Assembly (NCBI GenBank): GCA_963530515.1
Contig: CAUSEC010000021.1
Location: 36,157-100,156, forward strand
Source: CBFFRJ01 sp963530515
GTDB lineage: Bacteria > Pseudomonadota > Gammaproteobacteria > Enterobacterales > Enterobacteriaceae
Direction of reading: 5' to 3'
Length of the DNA stretch: 64,000 nt
Part shown: piece by piece, positions 1-9,311 of the stretch
Position numbering within the stretch: position 1 is the first letter of the stretch
Layout: every line of letters starts with the position of its first letter
Notes under the pieces: generated by a model
The model's input: only the letters and a program-made list of their open reading frames with translations
Database searches by the model: none
Told to the model about the DNA's origin: nothing
Made by a program: the position numbers and the translations under genes

Positions 1-153
1 GACACGCAGAAACTGAAGAACATCGGTACGCAAATCGACGTGCAGGACAAATCCACCCTGCGCAAATATTCGATTTTAGGTGCGTTAACGCTGTATCTGG
101 ACTTTATCAACCTGTTCCTGATGCTGCTGCGCATCTTCGGCAATCGCCGCTAA
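1..153 (+). CDS. ybhL: C-terminal end of YbhL (Bax inhibitor-1 family membrane protein), partial
   Basis: Frame 1 is open from the first base and ends at TAA 151-153, giving about 50 residues that start DTQKLKNIG and finish LLRIFGNRR. This is the last cytoplasmic loop, final transmembrane helix and basic tail of a BI-1/YccA-like seven-helix inner-membrane protein; the sequence and its position before ybhN fit YbhL. The start lies outside the window. The physiological role of YbhL is not established. Confidence 0.85.
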   Translation, partial: DTQKLKNIGTQIDVQDKSTLRKYSILGALTLYLDFINLFLMLLRIFGNRR

Positions 154-159
154 GCTGTT

Positions 160-192
160 TTGCCGGATGGGGCATTCGCTGCCATCCGGCAA
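160..192. repeat. REP-like hairpin between ybhL and ybhN
   Basis: An 11-bp perfect inverted repeat (TTGCCGGATGG / CCATCCGGCAA) sits between the convergent ends of ybhL and ybhN. The arm is the GCCGGATGG core of enterobacterial REP elements, seen again at 48.3 kb. It lacks a clear U-run on either strand, so it is better called REP than an intrinsic terminator. Confidence 0.6.
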
Positions 193-195
193 CCC

Positions 196-1158
196 TCATT
201 TTGCCATCGCCTTTTCATTCTTCGCTCTGAGCTTTTTCGCCCTGCTTTCCAGTAACAGGTAAGCGATAAGTGCCAGTAGCAGCGGAATAAAGTAGTAAAG
301 CACCCGGTAGGCGAGCAGGGCCGCAATAATCACGCCCTGCGACGTATGTTCTCCCGCCAGCAGCGCCAGAAAGACCGCTTCCAGTACGCCGATCCCCGCC
401 GGGATATGCACGATCACCCCGGCGATACTGCTCACCAGCAGCACCCCCAGCACAAAGAAGAAATTGGCCTGTTGCCCCAGCAGCAGCCAGATAATCACCC
501 CCATGACTATCCAGTTCGCGCTGGAAATCGCCATCTGGGCGAGGGCGAATCGCCAGGACGGGATCACCAGTTTCTGCCCCTTGACCGTAAAATGGCGGCG
601 TTTCGCAAAGCCACAGGCCCACAGGTAGAAGCCGATAAACAACAGCAATACCACGCCAATAATGCGCAAGGTGGTATCGGAGATATACCAGTGCGCCGGG
701 ATGTCCACGACGCCAAAGGTGAAGATAATCCCGCCAAGCAAAATGTACCCCAGCCAGTTGGTGGTAATGCTCAGCGAGAAAATACGCGTGATGGTGCTAC
801 TCGGCAGCCCCAGGCGAGAGTAGAGGCGGTAGCGCATCCCAATCCCGCCGACCCAGGTACTGAGCGTCAGGTTGAAGGCATAACAGATAAAGGACACCAG
901 CATTACCTGGCGTTTGGCGAGTTTATGCCCGCAATAAGCGCGCGCCAGCAGGTCATAACAGCCATAAATCAGATAGCTGACCACCACCAGCCCCGCGGCA
1001 CCGAACAGCACACTGCGGTTATAGTTGCCAATGACCTTGCCGACGTCCTCCCAGTCCACTTTTTGCGCGTACAGCACCAGCAGCACGGCAACGGCAATGA
1101 AGAAAAGCCAGGTGAGGATTTTTTTAGCCAGCCGCCAGCGCGGATGTGATGTCGCCAT
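196..1158 (-). CDS. ybhN: YbhN, inner-membrane protein of the LPG-synthase-TM (UPF0104) family
   Basis: A 320-residue polytopic membrane protein beginning MATSHPRWRLAKKI, with about eight hydrophobic segments from residue 15 to 305 and a basic C-terminal tail. Length and sequence match E. coli YbhN, a family related to the flippase/synthase membrane domain of MprF. Its start codon overlaps the clsB stop (TAATG), the third gene of a ybhP-clsB-ybhN unit read leftward. The operon context suggests a role in anionic phospholipid handling; the biochemical function is not established. Confidence 0.9.
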   Translation of the reverse strand: MATSHPRWRLAKKILTWLFFIAVAVLLVLYAQKVDWEDVGKVIGNYNRSVLFGAAGLVVVSYLIYGCYDLLARAYCGHKLAKRQVMLVSFICYAFNLTLSTWVGGIGMRYRLYSRLGLPSSTITRIFSLSITTNWLGYILLGGIIFTFGVVDIPAHWYISDTTLRIIGVVLLLFIGFYLWACGFAKRRHFTVKGQKLVIPSWRFALAQMAISSANWIVMGVIIWLLLGQQANFFFVLGVLLVSSIAGVIVHIPAGIGVLEAVFLALLAGEHTSQGVIIAALLAYRVLYYFIPLLLALIAYLLLESRAKKLRAKNEKAMAK

Positions 1159-2402
1159 TAAGGTTTCACCTCCGAATTCTCAGGAGTGAGCCTGTCCTGC
1201 GTTTCCATCTCGGGCTGAACCGGAGCCTGCACCAGCGCCAGCTTTGGCGTATGTGCGGGCAGCCAGCCGACCATCGCGGGGAAGTGGCGCAGGAAGTGGA
1301 ACACCACCACCCCTTTTGCCAGATTCCACCAGGTGCGTTTGGGGGCCATGGACTCATCCACACGCTGGCAGTCCCTGGCGATAATACCGTGCAGATTTTC
1401 CCGCAGCGTCTGGTTGAATTCCCTGTCGTGAATAATCAGATTGGCTTCCAGGTTGAGCGACAGACTCAGCGGATCGAGGTTGCTCGACCCCACCGTCGCC
1501 CAGTGATCGTCCATCAGTGCGACTTTGCCGTGCAGCGGACGGCGGCGATATTCGTAAACCTGCACACCGCCTTTGAGCAAATAGTTGTACAGCAGCTCAG
1601 CCCCCACCTTCACAATCGGCATATCCGGCTCGCCCTGCACAATCAGCTTCACGCGCACGCCACGACGCGCAGCATTTTTCATGGCATGCAGCAAGCGGTA
1701 TCCTGGGAAGAAATAGGCGTTGGCGATGATCACCTCGCGTTTTGCATTGGCGAGCATTTTCAGGTAGTGCCGTTCGATATCATCACGATGACCGTCGTTA
1801 TCGCGCCAGACGAACAGTGCCTGAGCTTCACCTGGCGTGCGGTTGACTTCCGCCCGATGGCGACGACGCTGCCACCAGCGGCGGGCCTGCGCATTTTCGG
1901 GCAGGTTTTCCACTTCAAATTGCAAAATGTCTTCCACCACCGGGCCTTCTATCCGTACCGCATAATCCTGTTTGGCCTCCGGGCCATAGCTGGTGACATG
2001 TTCGGCGGAGTAATTGATCCCACCGACAAAGGCGACGCTGTTATCGATAACCACGATTTTGCGGTGCATCCGGCGGAACACATTGGTCCGCATTCCCAAC
2101 AGGCGCGGTCGCGGATCGTAGTAGCGAAACACCACGCCAGCGCTGGTGAGTTCATTCACAAACGACTCGCTGAGATCGGGTGACCCGTAGCCGTCCAGCA
2201 GTACCTCAATATTGATTCCGCGTCGGGCCGCCTTCAACAGCACGGCGTGCAGTTCACGTCCCACCTCATCTTCAAACCAGATAAAGGTTTCAAGAATGAC
2301 TTTTTGCTTCGCCTGAGCAATGGCCTCATACACCGCCGGATAATAATTCTCACCGTTTTCCAGCAACTGAATCCGGTTCCCTTCGCGCCAGCTGCATTTC
2401 AT
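1158..2402 (-). CDS. clsB: Cardiolipin synthase B
   Basis: A 414-residue phospholipase-D superfamily enzyme that makes cardiolipin (and can form phosphatidylglycerol) at the inner membrane by phosphatidyl transfer. Both catalytic HKD motifs are intact: H113-K115-D120 (MHRKIVVID) and H291-K293-D298 (LHGKVALMD). Unlike ClsA it has no N-terminal membrane helices. Its ATG overlaps the ybhP stop by ATGA, and its stop overlaps the ybhN start, so the three genes are translationally coupled. Near-identity of order and length to E. coli clsB makes the call firm. Confidence 0.95.
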   Translation of the reverse strand: MKCSWREGNRIQLLENGENYYPAVYEAIAQAKQKVILETFIWFEDEVGRELHAVLLKAARRGINIEVLLDGYGSPDLSESFVNELTSAGVVFRYYDPRPRLLGMRTNVFRRMHRKIVVIDNSVAFVGGINYSAEHVTSYGPEAKQDYAVRIEGPVVEDILQFEVENLPENAQARRWWQRRRHRAEVNRTPGEAQALFVWRDNDGHRDDIERHYLKMLANAKREVIIANAYFFPGYRLLHAMKNAARRGVRVKLIVQGEPDMPIVKVGAELLYNYLLKGGVQVYEYRRRPLHGKVALMDDHWATVGSSNLDPLSLSLNLEANLIIHDREFNQTLRENLHGIIARDCQRVDESMAPKRTWWNLAKGVVVFHFLRHFPAMVGWLPAHTPKLALVQAPVQPEMETQDRLTPENSEVKP

Positions 2403-3160
2403 AGATGGATCTCCGCGCTGAGTGGGGCGTGGTCAGAGAGATGACGCCAGTTGCGCAGCGGTAATGCCGTGGGAGCGCTGGCGCTGGCATTTTTAACATA
2501 GATGCGATCAAGGCGCAGAAGCGGCAGACTGACCGGAAAGGTACGCGCCGGGCGGCCATGTGCGCGGGTAAAGATTTCGTCCAGCCCCGCCTGGGTTTTC
2601 AGCGGATGATTGGCACGCTGACGCCAGTCATTAAAATCGCCTGCCACCACCACCGGTTCGTTCTCCGGCAGCGAATTGACCCACTCGGCCAGCATGTTGA
2701 GCTGGGCGGCGCGGTGTGCTTCCCGCAGCCCCAGGTGCACACAAATCACATGCACCGGGCGGCCAATTTCCGGCGGCACAATGCGGCAATAGAGCAATCC
2801 CCGTTTCTCGCTGCCGCCAACCGATACATCGCGGTTCTCAAAATGCTCAATCGGGAAGCGTGACAGCACCGCATTGCCATGATGACCTTCCGGGTAGACG
2901 GCGTTGCGCCCATAGGCGTAATCGCTCCACATGGTATCGGCGAGAAATTCGTAGTGGGTGGTATCGGGCCAGTTTTCCACGTGCAGGGGATGGACCTCAT
3001 GCGCGCCCATCACTTCCTGCAGGCAGACGATGTCTGCGCTCACGGTTCGAACGGCATCCCGCAGCTCCGGTAAAATGAAGCGGCGATTAAACGCAGTGAA
3101 GCCCTTGTGTGTGTTAATGGTGAGCACTTTCAATGAAAATTGCCGGGTTGATTGGGTCAT
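2399..3160 (-). CDS. ybhP: YbhP, endonuclease/exonuclease/phosphatase-family protein
   Basis: A 253-residue protein of the EEP (exonuclease III/DNase I-like) fold, with the metal-binding glutamate in CLQEV (about residue 49), the VAGDFND motif and the terminal SDHAPLS motif. I chose ATG 3160 because it follows AGGAG and gives the usual family length; the reading frame stays open about 106 codons further upstream but without homology. First gene of the ybhP-clsB-ybhN operon; no signal peptide. The substrate is unknown, although linkage to clsB suggests a phosphodiester in lipid metabolism. Confidence 0.88.
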   Translation of the reverse strand: MTQSTRQFSLKVLTINTHKGFTAFNRRFILPELRDAVRTVSADIVCLQEVMGAHEVHPLHVENWPDTTHYEFLADTMWSDYAYGRNAVYPEGHHGNAVLSRFPIEHFENRDVSVGGSEKRGLLYCRIVPPEIGRPVHVICVHLGLREAHRAAQLNMLAEWVNSLPENEPVVVAGDFNDWRQRANHPLKTQAGLDEIFTRAHGRPARTFPVSLPLLRLDRIYVKNASASAPTALPLRNWRHLSDHAPLSAEIHL

Positions 3161-3292
3161 AATTCTCCTGCCAGCGTCACTATCCTGATGAAAATAAATT
3201 GTAGTCTCTGTCACAAAAAGAGGCGGGGTTACGGAATTTTCTGCAAATATCAGTACTCTCTGATCAGTTAAACATTCTTCCGGAGAGAGCCC

Positions 3293-3703
3293 ATGAAGTG
3301 GCAACAACGTGTTCGTGTCGCGACCGGTCTGAGTTGCTGGCAGATTATGTTGCATTTGCTGATTGTGGCGGTGCTGATTGTGGCCTGGATGAACGCGGCG
3401 ATGGTGCGCGTGGGTCTGGGGCTCTGTGTGGTCTACGCGGTAACGGTACTGGCGATGCTGTTTTTGCAGCGCCACCACGAAGAACGCTGGCGGGACATCG
3501 GTGATTTTCTCGAAGAACTGACCACCACCTGGTATTTTGGCGTGGCGATGATTGTGCTCTGGCTGCTCTCACGCATCATGCATAACAACCTGCTGCTGGC
3601 GCTGGCCGGGCTGGTTATTCTTGCCGGCCCGGCGCTGGTTTCGCTGCTGGCGAAAGACAAAAAGCTACGCAATTTTGCGTCTAAACATGGCGTACGCCGC
3701 TGA
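3293..3703 (+). CDS. ybhQ: YbhQ, small inner-membrane protein of unknown function
   Basis: A 136-residue protein starting MKWQQRVRVATG, with about four hydrophobic segments, the same length as E. coli YbhQ. GGAGAGAGCCC precedes the ATG. It is divergent from ybhP, and its last 39 bp overlap the 3' end of the convergent ybhR. No domain of known function is recognisable. Confidence 0.85.
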   Translation: MKWQQRVRVATGLSCWQIMLHLLIVAVLIVAWMNAAMVRVGLGLCVVYAVTVLAMLFLQRHHEERWRDIGDFLEELTTTWYFGVAMIVLWLLSRIMHNNLLLALAGLVILAGPALVSLLAKDKKLRNFASKHGVRR

Positions 3704-4771
3704 TCCTGTCGTGGCCGTTATCACCAGTAGCGGCCACACGCTTCCCCACACAATCTCAAAACTCGCATCCTTCAGATAGATTTGCTTGGTGATATCCGTA
3801 AAGTGGCGGATCGGATTCACCCACGTCAGATCCTGTAACCACACCGGCATATTCTCCACCGGGGAGACATATCCCGAGAGCAGGATCGCGGGCATCATAA
3901 AGACAAACACCCCGATAAACGCCTGCTGCTGGGTGGAGCAGAGTGACGAAATCAGCAGACCGAATCCCACCAGCGACAGCCCGTAAATCAGCATCGTGAA
4001 GTAAAACAGCAGCAGTGACCCGGCAAACGGGATCTTATAAGCAAGAATGCCCACTGCCAGCACGATGGTGGCCTGGAACGTGGCGACCACCAGCGCCGGC
4101 ACCGCCTTACCCACAAAGATCTGCCAGGTTGCCAGCGGAGAAACCAGCAGTTGATCCAGCGTGCCCTGTTCGCGCTCACGGGCCACCGACAGCGACGTCA
4201 CAATCATCACGCCGATGGTGGTTATCATGGCGATCAGCGACGGCACCACAAACCATTTGTAATCGAGATTCGGGTTGTACCAGTTGCGAATAACCAGTTC
4301 GCTGTTGTTCGGCTTCGTTTTCCCGGCCATTAACTCCTGCTGGTAATCTTTGACGACCTGCTGCAGGTAGTTCGCGGCAATCTGCGCGCTGTTGGAGTTA
4401 CGCCCGTCGAGAATAAGCTGCATGGGGGCCGGGGTAAAACTGTCGAGCTTGCGGGAGAAATCCGCCGGGAAGCGCACCAGCAGCAGCGCTTTTTGCTCAT
4501 CGATGGTCGGGCGAATGTCCTGCGGGCTGTTCAGCAACAGCACATGGGTGAAGGCTTTGGCGCGGGCGAACCTTTGGGTGAGTTCGACCGCGTGTTTGCC
4601 GTTGTCTTCGTTGTAGACCGCAATGGTGGCGTTGGTGACCTCAAGCGTCGCGGCAAAGGGGAACAACAGCACCTGGATGAGTACCGGCAAAATCAAAATG
4701 GCCCGGGTTTGCGGCTCGCGCAAAAGCGATTGCAACTCTTTGCGAATCAACGTCCATAAGCGATGAAACAT
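3665..4771 (-). CDS. ybhR: YbhR, ABC-2 exporter permease
   Basis: A 368-residue ABC-2 type permease: one N-terminal helix (about residues 22-42), a large periplasmic domain (about 45-170), then five C-terminal helices. It pairs with YbhS, and the YbhF ATPase powers the heterodimer. It is the last gene of the cecR-ybhG-ybhF-ybhS-ybhR operon, starting 10 bp after ybhS. In E. coli the complex is linked to drug (tetracycline, cefoperazone) and Na+/Li+ tolerance. Its end overlaps convergent ybhQ. Confidence 0.9.
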   Translation of the reverse strand: MFHRLWTLIRKELQSLLREPQTRAILILPVLIQVLLFPFAATLEVTNATIAVYNEDNGKHAVELTQRFARAKAFTHVLLLNSPQDIRPTIDEQKALLLVRFPADFSRKLDSFTPAPMQLILDGRNSNSAQIAANYLQQVVKDYQQELMAGKTKPNNSELVIRNWYNPNLDYKWFVVPSLIAMITTIGVMIVTSLSVAREREQGTLDQLLVSPLATWQIFVGKAVPALVVATFQATIVLAVGILAYKIPFAGSLLLFYFTMLIYGLSLVGFGLLISSLCSTQQQAFIGVFVFMMPAILLSGYVSPVENMPVWLQDLTWVNPIRHFTDITKQIYLKDASFEIVWGSVWPLLVITATTGSAAYAMFRRKIA

Positions 4772-4781
4772 GGTCTTCTCC

Positions 4782-5915
4782 CTAATCCAGTCGCCGTTTG
4801 GTTTTAAGCCAGGTCAGCCCGATAAACATCACCGCCGAGGCAAATAAAAACAGCACATTGACCAGCAGCACCACCGGAATATTGCCCGCCAGGAACAGGC
4901 TCTGTAGGGTGTTGACGAAATAACGTGCCGGAATGATGTAGGTCACCGCGCGGATAATCACCGGCATGCTGTCTATCTGGAAAATAAACCCGGACAGCAT
5001 AATCGACGGCAGGAACGCCGCGTTCAGCGCCACCTGGGCGGCGTTAAACTGGTTGCGCGTAACGGTCGAAATCAGCAGTCCCATCCCCAGAGTGCTGAGT
5101 AAAAACAGGCTGGTGATAAAGAACAGAATCACCAGTGACCCACGGTACGGCACCCCCAAAATAAACACCGACACCAGCATGCACAGCAGCATCGCCAGCA
5201 TGCCGAGAAAGTAATAGGGGATCAGTTTGCACAGCAGCAGCTCGGTGCGGGTGACTTCGGTGGAGAGCAGTGCTTCCATGGTGCCGCGCTCCCATTCGCG
5301 CGCCACCACCAGCGAGGTGAGGATTGCACCTATCACCGTCATGATGATGGTCACCGCACCGGGGATAATAAAATGCTGGCTGATGGCCGCTGGGTTAAAC
5401 CAGTAGCGCATCTGCACGTCAATTAAGGGTTCGAATGCCTCGCCGCGATCTTCGGCTCGCTGCTGCTGCCAGAGCTGCCAGATGCCCTGCACATAGCCCT
5501 GCACGAAGTTAGCGGTATTCGGTTCGCTGCCGTCGGTGATTACCTGTAGCGGTGCGGTTTCACCCGGTCGCGTCATCTGTTCAGCGAAGTTCACCGGAAT
5601 CACCACCAGCCCGCGAATGCGCCCGGCCTGCATCAGTTGAATGAGCTGCTGGCGGTTGTCGCTGACGGTGGCGTCAATGTACGGCGAGCCAGTCAGGGTA
5701 TGGGTAAAATCAAGCGCCTCTTTACTTTGCTGCTCCAGCAAAACCCCCACCCGCAGCTTGCTGGAGTCGAGGTTGATACCGTAGCCAAAGATAAACAGCA
5801 GCATTAAGGGGATCACTACCGCAATCAGCCAACTGCTCGGGTCACGCACAATTTGCCGCGTCTCTTTGACGCACAAGGCGCGTACGCGGCGCAGGGAAAG
5901 GGGGCTATGGCGCAT
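4782..5915 (-). CDS. ybhS: YbhS, ABC-2 exporter permease
   Basis: A 377-residue ABC-2 permease with the same layout as YbhR: first helix about residues 29-47, periplasmic domain to about 180, and a C-terminal membrane domain of five helices ending in the basic tail KTKRRLD. It overlaps ybhF by 11 bp, indicating translational coupling. Partner of YbhR in the YbhFSR exporter with the YbhG adaptor. Confidence 0.9.
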   Translation of the reverse strand: MRHSPLSLRRVRALCVKETRQIVRDPSSWLIAVVIPLMLLFIFGYGINLDSSKLRVGVLLEQQSKEALDFTHTLTGSPYIDATVSDNRQQLIQLMQAGRIRGLVVIPVNFAEQMTRPGETAPLQVITDGSEPNTANFVQGYVQGIWQLWQQQRAEDRGEAFEPLIDVQMRYWFNPAAISQHFIIPGAVTIIMTVIGAILTSLVVAREWERGTMEALLSTEVTRTELLLCKLIPYYFLGMLAMLLCMLVSVFILGVPYRGSLVILFFITSLFLLSTLGMGLLISTVTRNQFNAAQVALNAAFLPSIMLSGFIFQIDSMPVIIRAVTYIIPARYFVNTLQSLFLAGNIPVVLLVNVLFLFASAVMFIGLTWLKTKRRLD

Positions 5916-7644
5916 GATGATGCTCCTTATCCCAGTTATGAATCAGCGTGATAAACGCATGCTCCATGGTGGGATCGGGGTTGTCGGCGTCCGCCGTCTG
6001 GGCTTTCAGGTCATCCGGCGTTCCGCGTGCGATAAGTTTGCCGCGATAAACCAGCCCGATACGGTCGCAATACTCGGCTTCGTCCATAAAGTGAGTGGTC
6101 ACCATCACCGTCACCCCTTTTTCTACCATGCTGTTGATGTGCAGCCAGAACTCGCGGCGGGTAAGCGGGTCAACGCCGGAAGTCGGTTCATCCAGAAACA
6201 GAATGTCCGGCTCATGCATCAGGGCGCAGGCCAGCGCCAGACGCTGCTTAAAGCCGAGCGGCAGGGCGTCTGTGGCCTGATCGGCAATGGTTTTCAAACC
6301 AAACGCCTCGACCATGCGCGAGATTTTTTCCTGCTGCGCACGACCGCGAAGGCCATAAACACCGGAGAAAAACCGCAGATTCTGCGTCACCGTGAGGTTG
6401 CCATAGAGGGAGAATTTCTGCGCCATATAGCCCAGATGCTGGCGCGCTTTCCCGGAGCTGGTTTTTAAATCCATATCCAGCACCAGCGCTTTCCCGGCGG
6501 TGGGCACCAGCAGGCCGCACATCATCTTAAAGGTGGTAGATTTCCCCGCACCGTTGGGGCCGAGCAGGCCAAAAATTTCGCCGCGCTTCACGGCAAAATC
6601 GACGTTGTCGGTGGCGGCAAAATCGCCGAATTTCTTGGTGAGCTGGCGGGCTTCAATCACCGTTTCATCGGTGCTGCCTTCCACCGTATGCAAAATGGCC
6701 CCCAGCGGCGACTGGGTAAAACTGGCCCCGCCCAGCAAATCGATAAATGCATCTTCAAAGCGTGGCGCGGTTTCGTCGATGTTCAGCGTGTCGAGCCGGG
6801 CAGACTCGCGCAAGGCATCAGGCGTGGCCTCTTTTTTAAGGATAACGCGCACCGACTTGCCCTGAATCATGCCGTCGCTCACCTGCGGCAGCTTCAGCAG
6901 TCGTTGTAACAGCAGGCGGTTATTCTCCTGCGGACTGCTCGCGAGCAGACTGCGCCCGGCCATGGTTTGCGTCAGCGCGCGCGGCTCGCCCTGGTAAAGC
7001 AGCTCACCTTCGTTCATTAACAGTACATCGCGGCACTGCTCCGCTTCGTCCAGATACGAGGTGCTCCACAGGATCAGCATCCCGTCGCCCGCAAGCTGGT
7101 GCACCATCTGCCAGAGTTCACGGCGCGAGATGGGGTCGACGCCCACACCAGGTTCATCAAGCAGCAGCACTTTGGGCTGGCCGACCAGCGTACAGGCCAG
7201 CCCCAGTTTCTGCTTCATACCGCCGGAGAGCTTGCCCGCCAGTCGCCCGGTAAACGGCCCGAGCGCGGTAAACTCCAGCAGCCGGGCGAAGGTGGCCTTG
7301 CGCTGCTCACCGGTGACGCTGCGCAGATCCGCGTACAGATTCAGGTTCTCCATCACCGTCAGATCTTCATACAGGCCGAATTTTTGTGGCATATAGCCGA
7401 GTACCGCGTGCAGTTCACTGTTGTTGGTGATGGGATCAAAGCCGATCACTTCAGCACTGCCTTCGTCAGGCTTCATGAGTCCGGCAAGCATGCGCATCAG
7501 GGTCGTTTTGCCCGCACCATCCGGCCCCACCAGCCCGGTAACGTAACCCGCACGCACGGTACAGTCGAGGTGTGCCACCGCCGGTTTGTCCATCCCGGCG
7601 AAGCGTTTCATCAGCCCGTTCAGGCGGATCACCGCATCACTCAT
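5905..7644 (-). CDS. ybhF: YbhF, tandem ATP-binding subunit of the YbhFSR exporter
   Basis: A 579-residue protein made of two fused ABC ATPase domains. Both are complete: Walker A GPDGAGKTT near residue 38 and GPNGAGKST near 370, signatures LSGGMKQ and the degenerate PLGFKQR, and Walker B LLLDEP and LFLDEP. I chose ATG 7644, which overlaps the ybhG stop by 8 bp and matches the E. coli N-terminus; a longer frame adds only unrelated residues. It energises drug/cation export through YbhS and YbhR. Confidence 0.92.
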   Translation of the reverse strand: MSDAVIRLNGLMKRFAGMDKPAVAHLDCTVRAGYVTGLVGPDGAGKTTLMRMLAGLMKPDEGSAEVIGFDPITNNSELHAVLGYMPQKFGLYEDLTVMENLNLYADLRSVTGEQRKATFARLLEFTALGPFTGRLAGKLSGGMKQKLGLACTLVGQPKVLLLDEPGVGVDPISRRELWQMVHQLAGDGMLILWSTSYLDEAEQCRDVLLMNEGELLYQGEPRALTQTMAGRSLLASSPQENNRLLLQRLLKLPQVSDGMIQGKSVRVILKKEATPDALRESARLDTLNIDETAPRFEDAFIDLLGGASFTQSPLGAILHTVEGSTDETVIEARQLTKKFGDFAATDNVDFAVKRGEIFGLLGPNGAGKSTTFKMMCGLLVPTAGKALVLDMDLKTSSGKARQHLGYMAQKFSLYGNLTVTQNLRFFSGVYGLRGRAQQEKISRMVEAFGLKTIADQATDALPLGFKQRLALACALMHEPDILFLDEPTSGVDPLTRREFWLHINSMVEKGVTVMVTTHFMDEAEYCDRIGLVYRGKLIARGTPDDLKAQTADADNPDPTMEHAFITLIHNWDKEHHHAP

Positions 7645-8632
7645 CGTGGGCTCCGTTATCAAAACTGACGGTGACCGGCATGCCCTGGCGCAGTCCCTCA
7701 TCGGCGTCGGTCACAATTACCCGCAGGCGGTACACCAGATCGGTGCGCAGGTCCGGTGTCTCAACGGTTTTGGGCGTGAACTCGGCGGTGGGGGAGACGA
7801 AGCCAATTTTGCCGTGATAGGGCTTATCCGGGCGTCCGTCAACGTACAGCAAGACGGTTTTACCAGGCTGTGCCTGATGCAGGCTGACTTCATTGACGTA
7901 AGCACGCACCCACACCGGTTTAGTAAGCGATAAGGTCAGCACGGTGCTGCCCGCACTCAACATGCTCCCCGGCTCGACGGCGCGGGTCAGCAGGGTGCCG
8001 TCCGATGGGGCGACAAGCTGCGTATCCTGTAAATCAAGCTGCGCCTGGGCCAGTTGGGCCTGGGCTTGCTCCAGACTTGCCTTCGCCTGGGCAATTTCCT
8101 GCGGGCGGTTGCCGGTTCGGTACTGGCTGAGTTTATCCTGCGCGGATTTTAGCGTGGCCTGGGCCTGGTCGCGCGAGGAGCGGGCATTTTCCAAATCGTT
8201 GGCAGAGACGGTGCGGCTTTTCCACAACCCTTGCTGGCGCTGATAAAAGTTTTGTGCGTACTCAAATGCCGCCTGCGCCTGTTTCACCGCAGCCGCCGCC
8301 TGCGCAATCTCTTCGTCGCGGTAGCCTGCGGTCACCAGCTCATATTTTGCCTGAGCGGTGGAGACGTTAGCTTTTGCCTGCAACAGCGCGTTTTCGTATG
8401 GGGCCTTATCAATGGTGCCCAGTGACTGTCCGGCTTTGATGGCATCCCCTTCATCCACCGCAAGCGTTGCCAGCCGCCCGCCGACCCGGAAGCTCAAATT
8501 CACCGTGCGAATATCGACATTGCCATACAGCGTCAGGGTGCTTTCCTGTCGACTTTGATACCACATCCAGCCGCCGCCGAGGGCCGCCAGCAGGACGACG
8601 ATAATTAACACCACCACAACAGGTTTTTTCAT
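7637..8632 (-). CDS. ybhG: YbhG, HlyD-type periplasmic adaptor
   Basis: A 331-residue membrane-fusion protein: an N-terminal signal anchor (about residues 3-23), a lipoyl/barrel-sandwich half, a long helical hairpin rich in A and Q (about 80-205), then the second lipoyl half and beta-barrel. It would link YbhFSR to an outer-membrane channel such as TolC. Its ATG overlaps the cecR stop (TGATG), placing it directly under CecR control. Confidence 0.9.
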   Translation of the reverse strand: MKKPVVVVLIIVVLLAALGGGWMWYQSRQESTLTLYGNVDIRTVNLSFRVGGRLATLAVDEGDAIKAGQSLGTIDKAPYENALLQAKANVSTAQAKYELVTAGYRDEEIAQAAAAVKQAQAAFEYAQNFYQRQQGLWKSRTVSANDLENARSSRDQAQATLKSAQDKLSQYRTGNRPQEIAQAKASLEQAQAQLAQAQLDLQDTQLVAPSDGTLLTRAVEPGSMLSAGSTVLTLSLTKPVWVRAYVNEVSLHQAQPGKTVLLYVDGRPDKPYHGKIGFVSPTAEFTPKTVETPDLRTDLVYRLRVIVTDADEGLRQGMPVTVSFDNGAHDE

Positions 8633-9296
8633 CAGGCTTCACTCCTTGTTAATCCGTTGAGAATCAGATCGATATGGCAGGTGATGACCTGGCAAATCAG
8701 GTCGGCTTTCTCTTCATCAAACTGCGCCCATCCCGTGCGCAGCAAAATGGTTTCTCGCCCGAGACGAAAGGCGAGGATCTCGCCGATCAGCGCATGCGTA
8801 TGCACAATCGTCTGGGTGTCGCTGGCGTCGCGCCCGGTGTAGGCCGCAATCAGCCGGGTGAGATGGCTGTGCAGCGGTGCGATCACCTGGTCATGAACGA
8901 GCTGGTAAGCGCGGGTCGGCGAGAGCTGCTCGCGTGAGATAAACTTGCTCAAATTGAGCGTGTCGTCATGGGTTAACAGCATAATCATATTGCGACACGC
9001 CTGATGAATCAGGTCGCGCATTGCCGCTCTGTCCGGGCTCGCGGCGGTAAACAGCGCTTCAGCGGCCAGGGCATGGGGGCGGAAGTGCTCACCAATAAAG
9101 TCGGCAATCCACTGAGCGCAGGCGAGATACAAATCTTCTTTCGAGCCGAAGTAATAGGGAATAGCAGCAATATTTTGCCCCGCTTGCGCGGCGATATCGC
9201 GGGTCGTGGCGTGCAGACCGTACTCGCCAAACTGCGCGAGCGCTGCGGCAATCAGCTGATTGCGGGCCTGTTGCCTTTGCTGGTGGTTGAGTTCAT
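8632..9296 (-). pseudogene. cecR: cecR (ybiH), TetR-family regulator with an apparent one-base deletion near its start
   Basis: The frame ending at 8632 encodes nearly all of CecR, including the TetR helix-turn-helix (ATTRDIAAQAGQNIAAIPYYF) and the ligand-binding domain. Followed upstream it meets a stop at 9316-9318 with no ATG, GTG or TTG before the HTH. The natural start, ATG 9296 encoding MNSTTSKG, lies in another frame that stops after 14 codons. Restoring one base near 9272-9276, where relatives have KGEQA, joins the two into a 221-residue protein. This is either a real frameshift or a sequencing error. CecR normally represses its own operon with ybhGFSR, and rhlE. Confidence 0.75.
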
Positions 9297-9311
9297 ATTT
9301 TGCGGGCGCAC

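Noticed and set aside
1146..2183. A 345-codon open frame opposite clsB
   Set aside because: Antisense to a cardiolipin synthase with both HKD motifs; no recognisable protein features.
2399..3478. A longer ybhP beginning at 3478
   Set aside because: The extra 106 codons are histidine/glutamine-rich shadow of ybhQ and its promoter; ATG 3160 has AGGAG and the family length.
8632..9132. Treating the TTG at 9132 as the start of a shorter, intact cecR
   Set aside because: This would remove the whole DNA-binding domain and lacks a ribosome site. The frameshift explanation fits the homology on both sides.
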